In this document: one piece after another, positions 20,770 through 28,580 of the stretch
Layout: each line of letters starts with the position of its first letter
How positions within the stretch are numbered: the first letter of the stretch is position 1
Assembly: GCF_029674545.1 (NCBI RefSeq)
Contig: NZ_CP121354.1
Coordinates: 1,054,001-1,118,000 of the forward strand
Source: Mesorhizobium sp. WSM4904
GTDB taxonomy: Bacteria > Pseudomonadota > Alphaproteobacteria > Rhizobiales > Rhizobiaceae
Length of the DNA stretch: 64,000 nucleotides
Direction of reading: 5' to 3'
Program-made: the position numbers and the translations under genes
The notes under the pieces: model-generated
Told to the model about the DNA's origin: nothing
Seen by the model: the letters and a program-made list of their open reading frames with translations, nothing else
Databases searched by the model: none

Positions 20770-21696
20770 TCATGCGAATGCGGTTTTGTCGCGCATGATA
20801 GCATTGAGGACGACCAAGAGCTTCCTTGCGACGGCGATGATGGCGAGTTTCTTGGAGCCTGATCGGGCGGCAAGTGCGCTGTAGAAGGACTTGAACCGGT
20901 CGCAGGTTCGGATGGCCGTGAGGGCCGCCATATAGAGGGCGCGGCGCACGCGTGATCGCCCGCCCTGGATCTGGCTCCTGCGGTTGAGCTTGCCACTCTT
21001 GTTGTCGAACGGGGCAAGGCCGGCGAGTGCGGCGATCGCCTTGGGTGAACGCTGGCCGAGCTCGGGCAGGTGCGCCAGGAGCGAGAGCGCGCCGACCTTG
21101 GAGACACCCGGCACGGAGATCATCAGCGTGTAATCGCGGGCGGTGTCCTCGGTTTGACGAATAACGTTGGCGATCCGGCTCTCGAGCGCATGGATGCGTG
21201 TGTCGAAGGCGGCAATCGTTTCTTCAAGGTCGGCAATGACAATCTCGTCGAAGGCCTCAGCGAGGTGCTTCTTCAGCGTTGCCCGCATCTCGACCAGATG
21301 GTCGCGGTAGCGGGCAAGCGATTGAAGCTGCTCGTTTTGTTCACACGGCGCCGGCTCGGCCGCCGGCTGATAGCGACGGCCATAGTCGCTCAGCATCCTG
21401 GCGTCGAGACGATCGGTCTTGGCGCGCCGTCTCGTCGACTTGGCATAGTGGTGGGTATGGGCCGGGTTGTGCCGCGAGAACGGCACGCCGGCCTTGGCCA
21501 GCGCGTGGCGCAGCAGCCGGTCATGCACGCCTGTCGCCTCCATGACGACGAAGTCTTGGCCGGGACGAAGGCCTGCCACATAGGCAGCGATCGCATCGGC
21601 CTGGTTGTCGATGCGCCGAAAACGGCCGCTTGCCTCGTCAAAAAAGTCTAGCCACTGCTTGGAGATGTCGCAGCCGACATAGTTCTGCACTATCAT
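20770..21696 (-). CDS. IS110-family DEDD transposase (recombinase)
   Basis: A 308-residue recombinase. The N-terminal RuvC-like DEDD domain shows GCDISKQW (Asp 9), VVMEATGVH (Glu) and KTDRLDARML (two Asp). The C-terminal Transposase_20 domain shows SVPGVSKVGALSLLAHLPELG and a conserved Ser-rich region near RRSQIQGGRSRVRRALYMAA. The ATG at 21696 follows GGAAGAGG; the frame remains open upstream only by reading through the 5' non-coding end and across the neighbouring element, so the longer frame is rejected. The length is normal and the motifs are intact, so it is probably active. Confidence 0.93.
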   Translation of the reverse strand: MIVQNYVGCDISKQWLDFFDEASGRFRRIDNQADAIAAYVAGLRPGQDFVVMEATGVHDRLLRHALAKAGVPFSRHNPAHTHHYAKSTRRRAKTDRLDARMLSDYGRRYQPAAEPAPCEQNEQLQSLARYRDHLVEMRATLKKHLAEAFDEIVIADLEETIAAFDTRIHALESRIANVIRQTEDTARDYTLMISVPGVSKVGALSLLAHLPELGQRSPKAIAALAGLAPFDNKSGKLNRRSQIQGGRSRVRRALYMAALTAIRTCDRFKSFYSALAARSGSKKLAIIAVARKLLVVLNAIMRDKTAFA

Positions 21697-21704
21697 GTCC
21701 ACGC

Positions 21705-21865
21705 CTCTTCCTGTGGTGCGGGGTCTGCTTGGAACAGCCCCGTGCAACTGTTCAGGTTGATGGTTCACCGGTGGGAAGGGACCGGGCCATGCCGCGGCCT
21801 GTCCGAAAGGACGACCAGGATCCACTCGGCCTCCTTCCCACTTCAACCATACACCGGAACCAACA
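21705..21865 (-). ncRNA. Predicted IS110 bridge RNA
   Basis: Read on the minus strand, the 5' non-coding end folds into two guide-bearing stem-loops. Target loop: outer stem TGGGAAGG/CCTTCCCA (21833-21840 with 21772-21779), inner hairpin GTCC/GGAC (21801-21812), left guide GGATCC (21818-21823) and right guide CGGCATGG (21787-21794, exact complement of the target flank at 20753-20760). Donor loop: stem CGGGG/CCCCG (21719-21723 with 21738-21742), left guide ACAGTTGC (21744-21751, identical to the element's own end at 20760-20767) and right guide CACAGG (21710-21715, matching the other end). The order target loop then donor loop before the recombinase gene is as known for IS621-type bridge RNAs. 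Exact RNA ends are not determinable. Confidence 0.75.
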
Positions 21866-21870
21866 CACAG

Positions 21871-21922
21871 GATTCTATGGTCTGCGCGCGTCGCTTCGCT
21901 CCTTGCTCCGCCATAGAATGAT
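21871..21922. repeat. Family E repeat, right part after the IS110 insertion
   Basis: The sequence GATTCTATGGTCTGCGCGCG through GCCATAGAATGAT matches bases 53149-53200 of the intact copy with few changes. It shows that the first IS110 element entered a pre-existing repeat. The second IS110 element begins immediately after this stretch. Confidence 0.75.
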
Positions 21923-23136
21923 GGGTGGACGGCCCCTTGCGGCATCGAATGTGCCAAACTGGTCGTGTTGGAACCCAGCGGAGGAGACCGTCCGTCATGC
22001 AAGCTATCAGATTTGGAATCGATTTGGCCAAGAACGTGTTTCAGGTGCACGGCGTGGATGCAGCCGGGCAGGTGGTGGTGCAGCGCCAGCTGCGGCGCGC
22101 GCAGGTGGAGAAGTTCTTCGCCGCGCAGCCGCCGGCGCTGATCGGCATGGAGGCGTGCGGCTCGGCCCATCATTGGGCCCGCACGCTGAGCGCGCTCGGC
22201 CACGAGGTCAAGCTGATGCCGCCGGCCTATGTGAAGCCCTATGTTGCGCGCAACAAGAACGATGCCCGCGATGCGCAAGGCTGTTGCGAGGCGGTGAGCC
22301 GGCCCGACATGCGCTTCGTGCCGATCAAGACGGTCGAACAGCAATGGGCCCGAGCGCTGCATCGCACACGTGACCTTCTGGTGCGCCAGCGCACGCAACT
22401 GGCCAACGCCATGCGTGGGCAGCTCTATGAGATGGGTCTGATAGGTGCCAAGGGGGCCGCAGGCATCGAGGCCCTGCTGCAGCGCATCGAGGCAGCCGAT
22501 GAAGCCATTCCCGCGGCGCTGTTGATCTGTCTGGCGCCTCTGGCCGGGCAATGGCGGGCGCTGGATGGCGAGATCGGCAAGCTGGACAAGCAGATCCTGG
22601 CTCAGGTCAGGCAGCAGCGAGCGGCCTTGCGGCTGACGACGATCCCGAGCGTCGGCCCGATCATCGCGCATGCAGCCGTCGCCACCATCGGCGATGGCCG
22701 CCAGTTCGCTTCGGCCAGGGACTTCGCCGCCTGGCTGGGCCTGACCCGCAAGAGCCATGACACCGGCGGCAAGCACAGCTTGACGGGCCATATCAGCCGC
22801 GCCGGCGACAGGGACCTGCGAAGGCTGCTCATTCTGGGCGCCAGTTCCTGGTTGCGCCAGGTCAGGGCCAAACCCGACAAGGGCTCACCCTGGGTTCGCG
22901 GCCTGCTGGCCAGGCGGCCGGTCAAGGTCGCCGTCGTCGCCCAGGCGGCCAAGACCGCCCGCATCATCTGGGCAATGCTGCAATCGGGACAGGAATACAG
23001 GGCGCCGACTGCGGCATAAACGCAAATCGAGGCCCTCAACAAGCGTAAGGAGCAAAAAGCAGCACGGCAAAATGGTCAGGACCTGGGTCGAGACACTCCG
23101 CCTTCGTCATCGCGATACAAAGCGCGCTAGAATGAT
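21923..23136 (+). mobile_element. Second IS110-family element (IS1111-like layout)
   Basis: Contains an intact transposase with about 74 bases before and about 117 bases after the gene. The longer 3' non-coding end resembles the IS1111 group. A 9-bp direct repeat TAGAATGAT occurs at 21914-21922 and 23128-23136 and may mark the insertion point, so the exact ends are uncertain by several bases. It sits head to head with the first element. Confidence 0.65.
21997..23019 (+). CDS. IS110-family (IS1111 group) transposase
   Basis: A 340-residue recombinase starting at an ATG nine bases after GGAGGAG. DEDD-domain landmarks are FGIDLAKNVFQVHG (Asp), IGMEACGSAHHWAR (Glu) and KNDARDAQGCCEA (Asp pair). 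The C-terminal domain has TIPSVGPIIAHAAVATIGDG and GLTRKSHDTGGKHSLTGHIS with its conserved Ser. It is clearly different from the neighbouring IS110 transposase, so the two elements are independent arrivals rather than a duplication. Confidence 0.92.
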   Translation: MQAIRFGIDLAKNVFQVHGVDAAGQVVVQRQLRRAQVEKFFAAQPPALIGMEACGSAHHWARTLSALGHEVKLMPPAYVKPYVARNKNDARDAQGCCEAVSRPDMRFVPIKTVEQQWARALHRTRDLLVRQRTQLANAMRGQLYEMGLIGAKGAAGIEALLQRIEAADEAIPAALLICLAPLAGQWRALDGEIGKLDKQILAQVRQQRAALRLTTIPSVGPIIAHAAVATIGDGRQFASARDFAAWLGLTRKSHDTGGKHSLTGHISRAGDRDLRRLLILGASSWLRQVRAKPDKGSPWVRGLLARRPVKVAVVAQAAKTARIIWAMLQSGQEYRAPTAA

Positions 23137-23409
23137 TGGAACTCGATCCGCGTAACCCTTGCGGGCCAGCGGTCTTCGAAATCGACCGCACTAAAGGCCG
23201 AATACATGACCGCTCCAGACCTGCGCCGTCGTTGCCATTTTGCCTCTTGCCCAAAAGGGGCCGTCCATACATGACGAAGAAGAGGATCGCCCTTTATCGC
23301 CGCATCAAATTTGACCATGTGGACAAAACTCGGGCGCCGTTCCATAGTCCTGGCGTCTGATTTTTTGAACGGCCGGCTCGACACGGCCGTCGAGCAGAGG
23401 GGAACTTCA
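23137..23409. other. Leader region of the BMP-type transporter operon
   Basis: No gene is seen in this 273-base stretch between the second IS element and the binding-protein gene. A perfect small hairpin, GCTCGAC/GTCGAGC (23377-23383 and 23390-23396), lies directly before the ribosome binding site GAGGGGAAC and could affect translation of the next gene. No riboswitch family was recognised. Confidence 0.4.
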
Positions 23410-24435
23410 ATGGAAAACGATCGTAACAAAATGCAGCGCGCCGGCCTGTCGCGGCGCAACGTGCTGGAACTTGGCGCGCTTGGCCTCGCGGCGACCGTCC
23501 TGCCGACTATTGCCTTCGCCAAGGACAAGAAGCTGAAGGTGGCGGCGATCTTCGCCACGCCGATCGAGGAGCCGTGGGACAACCAGATCCATGTCGCCTT
23601 GCAGAAGGCCGAAAAGGAGCTGGGCATCGAATACAAATGGTCGGAGAAAGTGCAGACCGCCGACTTCAGCCGTGTGATGCGCGAATATGCTCAAGGCGGC
23701 TATCAGCTGGTGCTGGGCGACGCCTTCGCCGCCGAGCGCGAATCGCGCCGCACCGCCAAACAGTTCCCGAAGACCGCCTGGCTGTTCGGCTCCGGCGCCG
23801 GCCCGGCCGAACCCAATTTCGGCGTTTTCGACAACTGGATCCACGAGCCCGCCTATCTCTCCGGCATGATCGCCGGCAAGATGTCGAAGTCGGGCACGGT
23901 CGGCGCCGTCGCCGCGATGGGCATTCCGGAGGTGAACCGGCTGGTCAACGCTTTCTTCGCCGGCGCCAAGGAGGTCAACCCGAACGTCAAGAAGAAGGTC
24001 GCCTTCATCGGCTCCTTCTTCGATCCGCCGAAGGCCAAGGAAGCGGCGGTGGCGCAGATCGATGCCGGCGTCGACGTCATCTACGCCGAGCGCTTCGGCG
24101 TCATCGAGGCGGCGGTGGAGAAGAAGATCTACGCCATATCCAACATGTCCGACCAGTCGAGCCTCGGTCCCGACACGGTCATTACCGGCCCGGTCTGGGA
24201 CATGTATCCGACGGTCGAGCAGGCTATCAAGCTGGTCAAGGCCGGCGTCTTCACCGCGCAGGACTATGGCGACTTCTCGCGCATGGCCAAGGGCGGCTCC
24301 TATCTCGCGCCCTACCACAAGTTCGACAAGACGCTGCCGGCGGAAGTCAAGGCGCTGGTCGAAAAGAAGAAGGCCGAGATCCTGGAAGGCAATTTCCGCG
24401 TCGACGTCGACGAGAACACGCCGGTTTCGGATTGA
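23410..24435 (+). CDS. BMP family ABC transporter substrate-binding protein
   Basis: A 341-residue binding protein of the Bmp/PnrA family. The N-terminus has a twin-arginine-like signal (LSRRNVLELGALGLAATVLP, cleavage near AFA-KD). Mature landmarks are IFATPIEEPWDNQIHVALQK, GDAFAAER and FGVFDNWIHEPAYLSGMIAG. The ATG at 23410 follows GAGGGGAAC. Family members bind nucleosides or purines; the adjacent BmpB/NupA-like transporter fits that. Use of a Tat-type signal suggests export after folding, though the match to a Tat motif is partial. Confidence 0.9.
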   Translation: MENDRNKMQRAGLSRRNVLELGALGLAATVLPTIAFAKDKKLKVAAIFATPIEEPWDNQIHVALQKAEKELGIEYKWSEKVQTADFSRVMREYAQGGYQLVLGDAFAAERESRRTAKQFPKTAWLFGSGAGPAEPNFGVFDNWIHEPAYLSGMIAGKMSKSGTVGAVAAMGIPEVNRLVNAFFAGAKEVNPNVKKKVAFIGSFFDPPKAKEAAVAQIDAGVDVIYAERFGVIEAAVEKKIYAISNMSDQSSLGPDTVITGPVWDMYPTVEQAIKLVKAGVFTAQDYGDFSRMAKGGSYLAPYHKFDKTLPAEVKALVEKKKAEILEGNFRVDVDENTPVSD

Positions 24436-24440
24436 CCTTT

Positions 24441-24571
24441 ACCCTCCCCCTTGTGGGGAGGGTCGATCCGCGAAGCGGAGCGGGGTGGAGGTCGGCGCCG
24501 CACCCCACCCCGGCTCGCCAACGACGCTTCGCGTCCTTTGCTCGCCGACCCTCCCCACAAGGGGGAGGGTG
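24441..24571. repeat. Dispersed palindromic repeat, family D variant
   Basis: The outer arms ACCCTCCCCCTTGTGGGGAG (24441-24460) and the complementary sequence ending CACAAGGGGGAGGGT (to 24570) flank an inner pair around GCGAAGCGGAGCGGGGTGG. It lies between the binding-protein and ATPase genes of one operon and may set their relative mRNA levels. Confidence 0.68.
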
Positions 24572-24610
24572 CTCAGCTCCAACGTCGCGCCCACCCAGGA
24601 ACACCCCTCC

Positions 24611-26128
24611 TTGTCCGCCCCACTGATCGAAATGCGCGGCATCACCAAGAGCTTCGGCGCCGTCAAGGCGAACGAGGCGGTCGATCTCAGCGTTGCGCCC
24701 GGCGAGATCCTCGGCCTGCTCGGCGAGAACGGCGCCGGCAAGACGACGCTGATGAACGTGCTGTTCGGCGCCTATGCGCCGGATGCCGGCGATATCCTGG
24801 TCGAGGGCAGGCCTGTCGCCATCCACAGTTCGGCCGATGCGCTAGCCGCCGGCATCGGCATGGTGCACCAGCATTTCCATCTGGCGCCGCGGCTGACGGT
24901 GCTGGAAAACCTTCTGATCGGCATTCCCGGCAAATCCGGCCGCATCGATCGCGCCGGCGGGTTGGCGCGGCTGAAGGAGATTGGCCGCCGGCATGGTTTG
25001 AGCCTCGATCCCGACCTGCCGGTCGCGGCGCTCTCGGTCGGCGAGCAGCAGCGGCTGGAGATCATCAAGGCGCTGTTTCGCGGCGCCAAGCTCCTGATCC
25101 TCGACGAGCCGACGGCGGTGCTGGCGCCGAGCGAGGTCGACGGCCTGTTCGCCGCCTTGCGCTCCATGGCGGCGCAAGGGCTCGGCATCATCTTCATCTC
25201 GCACAAGCTCAACGAGGTCCGGGCGCTCACCCATCGCTGTGTCGTTCTTCGCCACGGCAAGGTCGCCGGCCGTGTCGACCATCCGGCAGAAACGACCTCG
25301 GCCGAAATGGCGAAGCTGATGTGTGGCCACGAGATCGTGCCGCCGACCAAAGAGGCCTCGACGCCCGGCGCCTCCGTGCTGACGCTGGACGGCATCTCCA
25401 CCTCCGGCCATCCCGGCACGCCGCTGCGCGATGTCTCGCTTTCCGTCCGCGCCGGGGAGATCCTGGGCGTTGCCGGCGTCTCCGGAAACGGCCAGCGGGC
25501 GCTCGCAGACGTTATTTCCGGCATGCTGCAGCCCAGCGCCGGAACGATGACGATAGCCGGCAAAGCGGTTGTGGAATTTTCGTCGCGCGAGCTGCAGGCG
25601 CTCGGCATCGGCCGCATCCCCGAGGACCGAATGACGACGGGGCTGGTCACCAACCTGCCGCTTGCCGATTCCATGGTGCTGCCGCGCATCGGCACCGAGG
25701 CGTTCAGCAGCAAGGGGCTGCTCAATCCCGCCGCGATCCGCGCCTTCGCCGAGGAACAGATCAAGGCCTATGACATACGCTGTCCCGGGCCGATGGCGCG
25801 CGCCGGGGCGCTTTCGGGTGGCAATCTGCAGAAGGCGCTGCTGGCGCGCGAGCTCGCTTTCGACCCGAAAGTGCTGATCGTCTCGCAGCCGACGCGCGGC
25901 CTCGACATCGGCGCTGCCCGGTTCATCCACGAGAAGTTCCTGGCCATGCGCGGCAAGGGCTGCGGCATCATCGTGATCGGCGAGGATCTCGAGGAGTTGC
26001 TGATGCTCTCGGACCGCATCGCGGTGATGTATGAGGGCCGCATCGCCGGCACGCTTTCTGGCAGTGAGGCCACGGTGGCGAGGCTCGGGTTGCTGATGAC
26101 CGGCGCGGAGGGGAAAGGCGTAGAGTGA
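24611..26128 (+). CDS. ABC transporter ATP-binding protein, nucleoside-type (BMP system)
   Basis: A 505-residue protein with two fused ATPase halves. Half 1: Walker A GENGAGKTT, signature LSVGEQQR, Walker B LLILDEPTAV. Half 2: degenerate Walker A GVSGNGQRA, signature LSGGNLQK and SQPTRGLD. This is the NupA/YufO type found with BMP binding proteins. The start is uncertain: the TTG at 24611 gives a normal N-terminus, and an ATG at 24632 is the alternative. The long open frame upstream passes through a palindrome and overlaps the previous gene, so it is not used. Confidence 0.9.
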   Translation: MSAPLIEMRGITKSFGAVKANEAVDLSVAPGEILGLLGENGAGKTTLMNVLFGAYAPDAGDILVEGRPVAIHSSADALAAGIGMVHQHFHLAPRLTVLENLLIGIPGKSGRIDRAGGLARLKEIGRRHGLSLDPDLPVAALSVGEQQRLEIIKALFRGAKLLILDEPTAVLAPSEVDGLFAALRSMAAQGLGIIFISHKLNEVRALTHRCVVLRHGKVAGRVDHPAETTSAEMAKLMCGHEIVPPTKEASTPGASVLTLDGISTSGHPGTPLRDVSLSVRAGEILGVAGVSGNGQRALADVISGMLQPSAGTMTIAGKAVVEFSSRELQALGIGRIPEDRMTTGLVTNLPLADSMVLPRIGTEAFSSKGLLNPAAIRAFAEEQIKAYDIRCPGPMARAGALSGGNLQKALLARELAFDPKVLIVSQPTRGLDIGAARFIHEKFLAMRGKGCGIIVIGEDLEELLMLSDRIAVMYEGRIAGTLSGSEATVARLGLLMTGAEGKGVE

Positions 26129-26154
26129 TGAGGTTGCCTCTAATGGCGGACGTC

Positions 26155-26338
26155 AGCGCTGCCCCTCACCTGCCTGCCGGCATCCTCTCCCCGTATAGGG
26201 ACGGGGAGAGGGTTGCTCTCGTCGCCGGTTTCGCCAATCGCCAGCATTGCAGGAAGGGTGCCAAGGCTGCGGCCAGCGCCCTTCTCCCCGTCCCTATACG
26301 GGGAGAAGGTGCCGGCAGGCGGATGAGGGGCAGCGCCG
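26155..26338. repeat. Dispersed palindromic repeat, family B
   Basis: A long imperfect inverted repeat: CGCTGCCCCTCACCTGCCTG...CTCCCCGTATAGGGACGGGGAG on the left and CTTCTCCCCGTCCCTATACG...GAGGGGCAGCG on the right. Related copies lie at 42231-42733 (interrupted), 47049-47229 and 61277-61457. It sits inside the transporter operon between ATPase and permease genes. Confidence 0.72.
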
Positions 26339-26366
26339 ATATCCGGCGAGCGGAGGGGCACGCCTG

Positions 26367-27422
26367 ATGTTTCGTCTCGAAGCCCGTACCTCGACGCCGG
26401 CCTGGTTCAATCTCGCGCTGCCGCTTATCGCGATCGTTGTAGCCCTGGTGCTGTGCAGCGGCCTCATCGCGGTCGCCGGCGCCGGCGTGATCGATGCCTA
26501 TGGCGTGATGCTCTCGGCCTCGCTGGGCGACAGCTACGCCATCACCGAGACGCTGGTGCGCGCAGCACCCATGATCTTCACCGGACTTGCGGTGGCGATC
26601 GCCTTCCGAGCCAAGTTCTGGAACATCGGCGCCGAGGGGCAGCTGCTCGCCGGCGCCGTGGCGAGCTGCGCCGTCGGCACGATCCCGATGCCGGGCTACC
26701 TCGCCATGCTTTTGATGGCGCTAGTGGGCGCGGCCGCCGGCGCACTGGTCGCACTGGTGCCGGCGACGTTGCGCGTAAAATTCAAGGTCGACGACGTGGT
26801 GAGCTCGCTGCTGCTTAATTCGGTCATCTATTACGCGCTGATGGCGCTGATCGAGGGACCATGGAAGGATACGTTCAGCGGCTACCCGATCTCGCCGCCG
26901 ATCGAGGATTCGGCCAATTTCCCGGTGTTGCTCGAAGGTACAAGGCTGCATATCGGCGTCGTCGTGGCGCTGATTGCAGCGCCGCTCTGCTGGTTCCTGA
27001 TCGCGCGTACCACGCTCGGCTTCCGCATCCGCGTCACCGGCGAGAATCCGGAAGCGGCACGCTATGGCGGCATCAGCGTCCAGCGCGTGCTGCTTTCCAC
27101 CGCGCTGCTCTCCGGCGCGCTGGCCGGGCTCGCCGGCGTCGGCGAGGTCGGCGGCGTGCATTTCCAGGTGATGAGCGACATCTCGCCGGGCTACGGCTAT
27201 TCCGGCATCGTCGTGGCGATGCTTGCCCGGCTCAATCCGCTCGGCGTGGTGCCGGCGGCGATCTTCCTGGCCGCGGTCATGACCGGCGCCGAGGCGATGT
27301 CGCGCGCGACCGGCGTGCCGGCTTTCCTCAGCGACGTCATCCAGGGCACGGCGCTGCTCGCCATGCTGGTGGCGCTGCTCTTCACCGCCTATCGCATCCG
27401 CCGCGTCGGAGCGTCAGCATGA
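26367..27422 (+). CDS. ABC transporter permease 1 (BMP nucleoside-type)
   Basis: A 351-residue BPD_transp_2 membrane protein with about eight to ten helices. Landmarks are AFRAKFWNIGAEGQLLAGAV and the loop IRVTGENPEAARYGGISV, as in YufP/NupB-like permeases. The ATG at 26367 follows CGGAGGGG; the longer frame reads out of the family B repeat and is rejected. It overlaps the next permease by four bases (ATGA). Confidence 0.92.
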   Translation: MFRLEARTSTPAWFNLALPLIAIVVALVLCSGLIAVAGAGVIDAYGVMLSASLGDSYAITETLVRAAPMIFTGLAVAIAFRAKFWNIGAEGQLLAGAVASCAVGTIPMPGYLAMLLMALVGAAAGALVALVPATLRVKFKVDDVVSSLLLNSVIYYALMALIEGPWKDTFSGYPISPPIEDSANFPVLLEGTRLHIGVVVALIAAPLCWFLIARTTLGFRIRVTGENPEAARYGGISVQRVLLSTALLSGALAGLAGVGEVGGVHFQVMSDISPGYGYSGIVVAMLARLNPLGVVPAAIFLAAVMTGAEAMSRATGVPAFLSDVIQGTALLAMLVALLFTAYRIRRVGASA

Positions 27423-28363
27423 GCGCGATGTTCGAGCAGATTTTCCAGGTCGGCTTCCTCGCCGCCATCATCCGCATCGCCACGCCGCTGGCTTTCGCCA
27501 CGATCGGCGAGATGTTTTCCGAGCGCGCCGGCGTGCTCAATCTCGGCATCGAAGGCATCATGCTCCTGTCGGCCATGGCCGGTTTCACCGCGGCCAGCCT
27601 CGGCGGCAGCCTGTGGCTGGGCGTGCTGGTTGCCGTGCTCGTCGGCGCTCTGATGGGCGCGCTGCACGCGCTGTTCACCGTGGCGCTGGGCCTCAGCCAG
27701 CATGTCTGCGGCATCGGCGTGACGCTGTTCTCGTCCGGCCTTGCCTATTTCCTCTACCGGCTGATCTTCGGCCAGCAATCGGTGCCGCCGAGCATCGAAG
27801 GCTTCAAACCGGTGCCGATCCCGCTGCTGTCGGACATCCCGGTCCTGGGGCCGGCGGTGTTCAACCAGTTCACGCTGGTCTATCTCGCGATCCTCGCCAT
27901 CCCGCTCGCCGCCTTCGTACTCTACCGCACGCCCTGGGGGCTGTCGGTGCGGATGGTGGGCGAAAATCCGCGCGCGGCGGATTCCGCCGGCGTCAGCGTG
28001 ATTACCACGCGCTTCCAGGCGGTGATCCTCGGCGGCGCGCTGATGGGGCTCGCCGGCGCGTTCCTCACCATGGCGCAGTTCAACGCCTTCACTTTCGGCG
28101 TGGTGTCGGGCCGCGGCTGGGTGGCGATCGCGCTGGTCGTGTTCGGCCGCTGGGATCCCTGGCGCTCGGCGGGCGCTGCGCTGCTCTTTGCCTTCGTCGA
28201 CGCGCTGCAGCTCAGGATGCAGGCCAGCGGGCTCGGACACGTCCCCTACGAAGCGTTCCTGATGCTGCCCTTCATCTTCACCATCATCGCCATGGCCTTC
28301 ATGTCGCGCAACGCGGTGGCGCCCTCGGCGCTGCTGAAGCCGTTCCGAAGGGAAGAGCGGTAG
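27419..28363 (+). CDS. ABC transporter permease 2 (BMP nucleoside-type)
   Basis: A 314-residue membrane protein of the NupC/YufQ type, with FSERAGVLNLGIEGIMLLSA near residue 34 and MVGENPRAADSAGVSV in a cytoplasmic loop. The ATG overlaps the stop of permease 1. With the binding protein, ATPase and permease 1 it completes a four-gene importer, probably for nucleosides or purine-like compounds. Confidence 0.92.
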   Translation: MSAMFEQIFQVGFLAAIIRIATPLAFATIGEMFSERAGVLNLGIEGIMLLSAMAGFTAASLGGSLWLGVLVAVLVGALMGALHALFTVALGLSQHVCGIGVTLFSSGLAYFLYRLIFGQQSVPPSIEGFKPVPIPLLSDIPVLGPAVFNQFTLVYLAILAIPLAAFVLYRTPWGLSVRMVGENPRAADSAGVSVITTRFQAVILGGALMGLAGAFLTMAQFNAFTFGVVSGRGWVAIALVVFGRWDPWRSAGAALLFAFVDALQLRMQASGLGHVPYEAFLMLPFIFTIIAMAFMSRNAVAPSALLKPFRREER

Positions 28364-28370
28364 GCGAGTT

Positions 28371-28575
28371 GGCGCCCTTTCCTCTCCCTCCGGAGGGGGG
28401 AGAGGTGGCGCTGCGAAGCAGCGACGGAGTGGGGGAACCACCTGGCAACCGCCGCCGACGGATGTTGAAAACCAGGGCGCAAGAATCTTCCAGCGCCGCG
28501 CCGAGGGTCGACCCCCACTCCGTCGAGCTGCGCTCGACACCTCTCCCCCGATCGACGGGGGAGAGGAAGGGCGCC
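28371..28575. repeat. Dispersed palindromic repeat, family C
   Basis: GGCGCCCTTTCCTCTCCCTC at the left pairs with GAGAGGAAGGGCGCC at the right. Inner arms GCAGCGACGGAGTGGGGG and CCCCCACTCCGTCGAGCTGC also pair. It separates the convergent permease and SDR genes and may terminate both. A second copy lies inside the 315-bp element at 42375-42689. Confidence 0.7.
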
Positions 28576-28580
28576 AAGCC

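Larger units (their letters stand above)
20761..21871 (-). mobile_element. IS110-family insertion sequence (IS110 group), inserted in repeat family E
   Basis: Boundaries come from comparison with uninterrupted family E copies: left flank ...CACGGCATGG, right flank GGATTCTATGG..., giving a GG dinucleotide at both junctions (20759-20760 and 21870-21871). The element is about 1.11 kb. The transposase lies on the minus strand with only nine bases beyond its stop, while 174 bases precede its start. That asymmetric layout, with a long 5' non-coding end, is characteristic of the IS110 group that uses a bridge RNA. Confidence 0.85.

Noticed and set aside
20770..22791. A 673-codon frame extending the first IS110 transposase
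   Set aside because: The upstream part reads antisense through the second IS element and the bridge-RNA region. The recombinase has a normal start at 21696 with a ribosome binding site.
23137..23409. Possible purine riboswitch upstream of the BMP transporter
   Set aside because: Only a 7-bp hairpin is visible; no conserved purine-aptamer junction sequence was found.
26155..26338. Family B palindrome as a possible CRISPR or riboswitch
   Set aside because: It is a single inverted repeat, not a direct-repeat array, and matches copies elsewhere at unrelated genes.
26861..27418. N-terminal extension of permease 2 in the BMP operon
   Set aside because: The extension overlaps permease 1 in another frame; the ATGA-coupled start at 27419 gives a protein of normal length.
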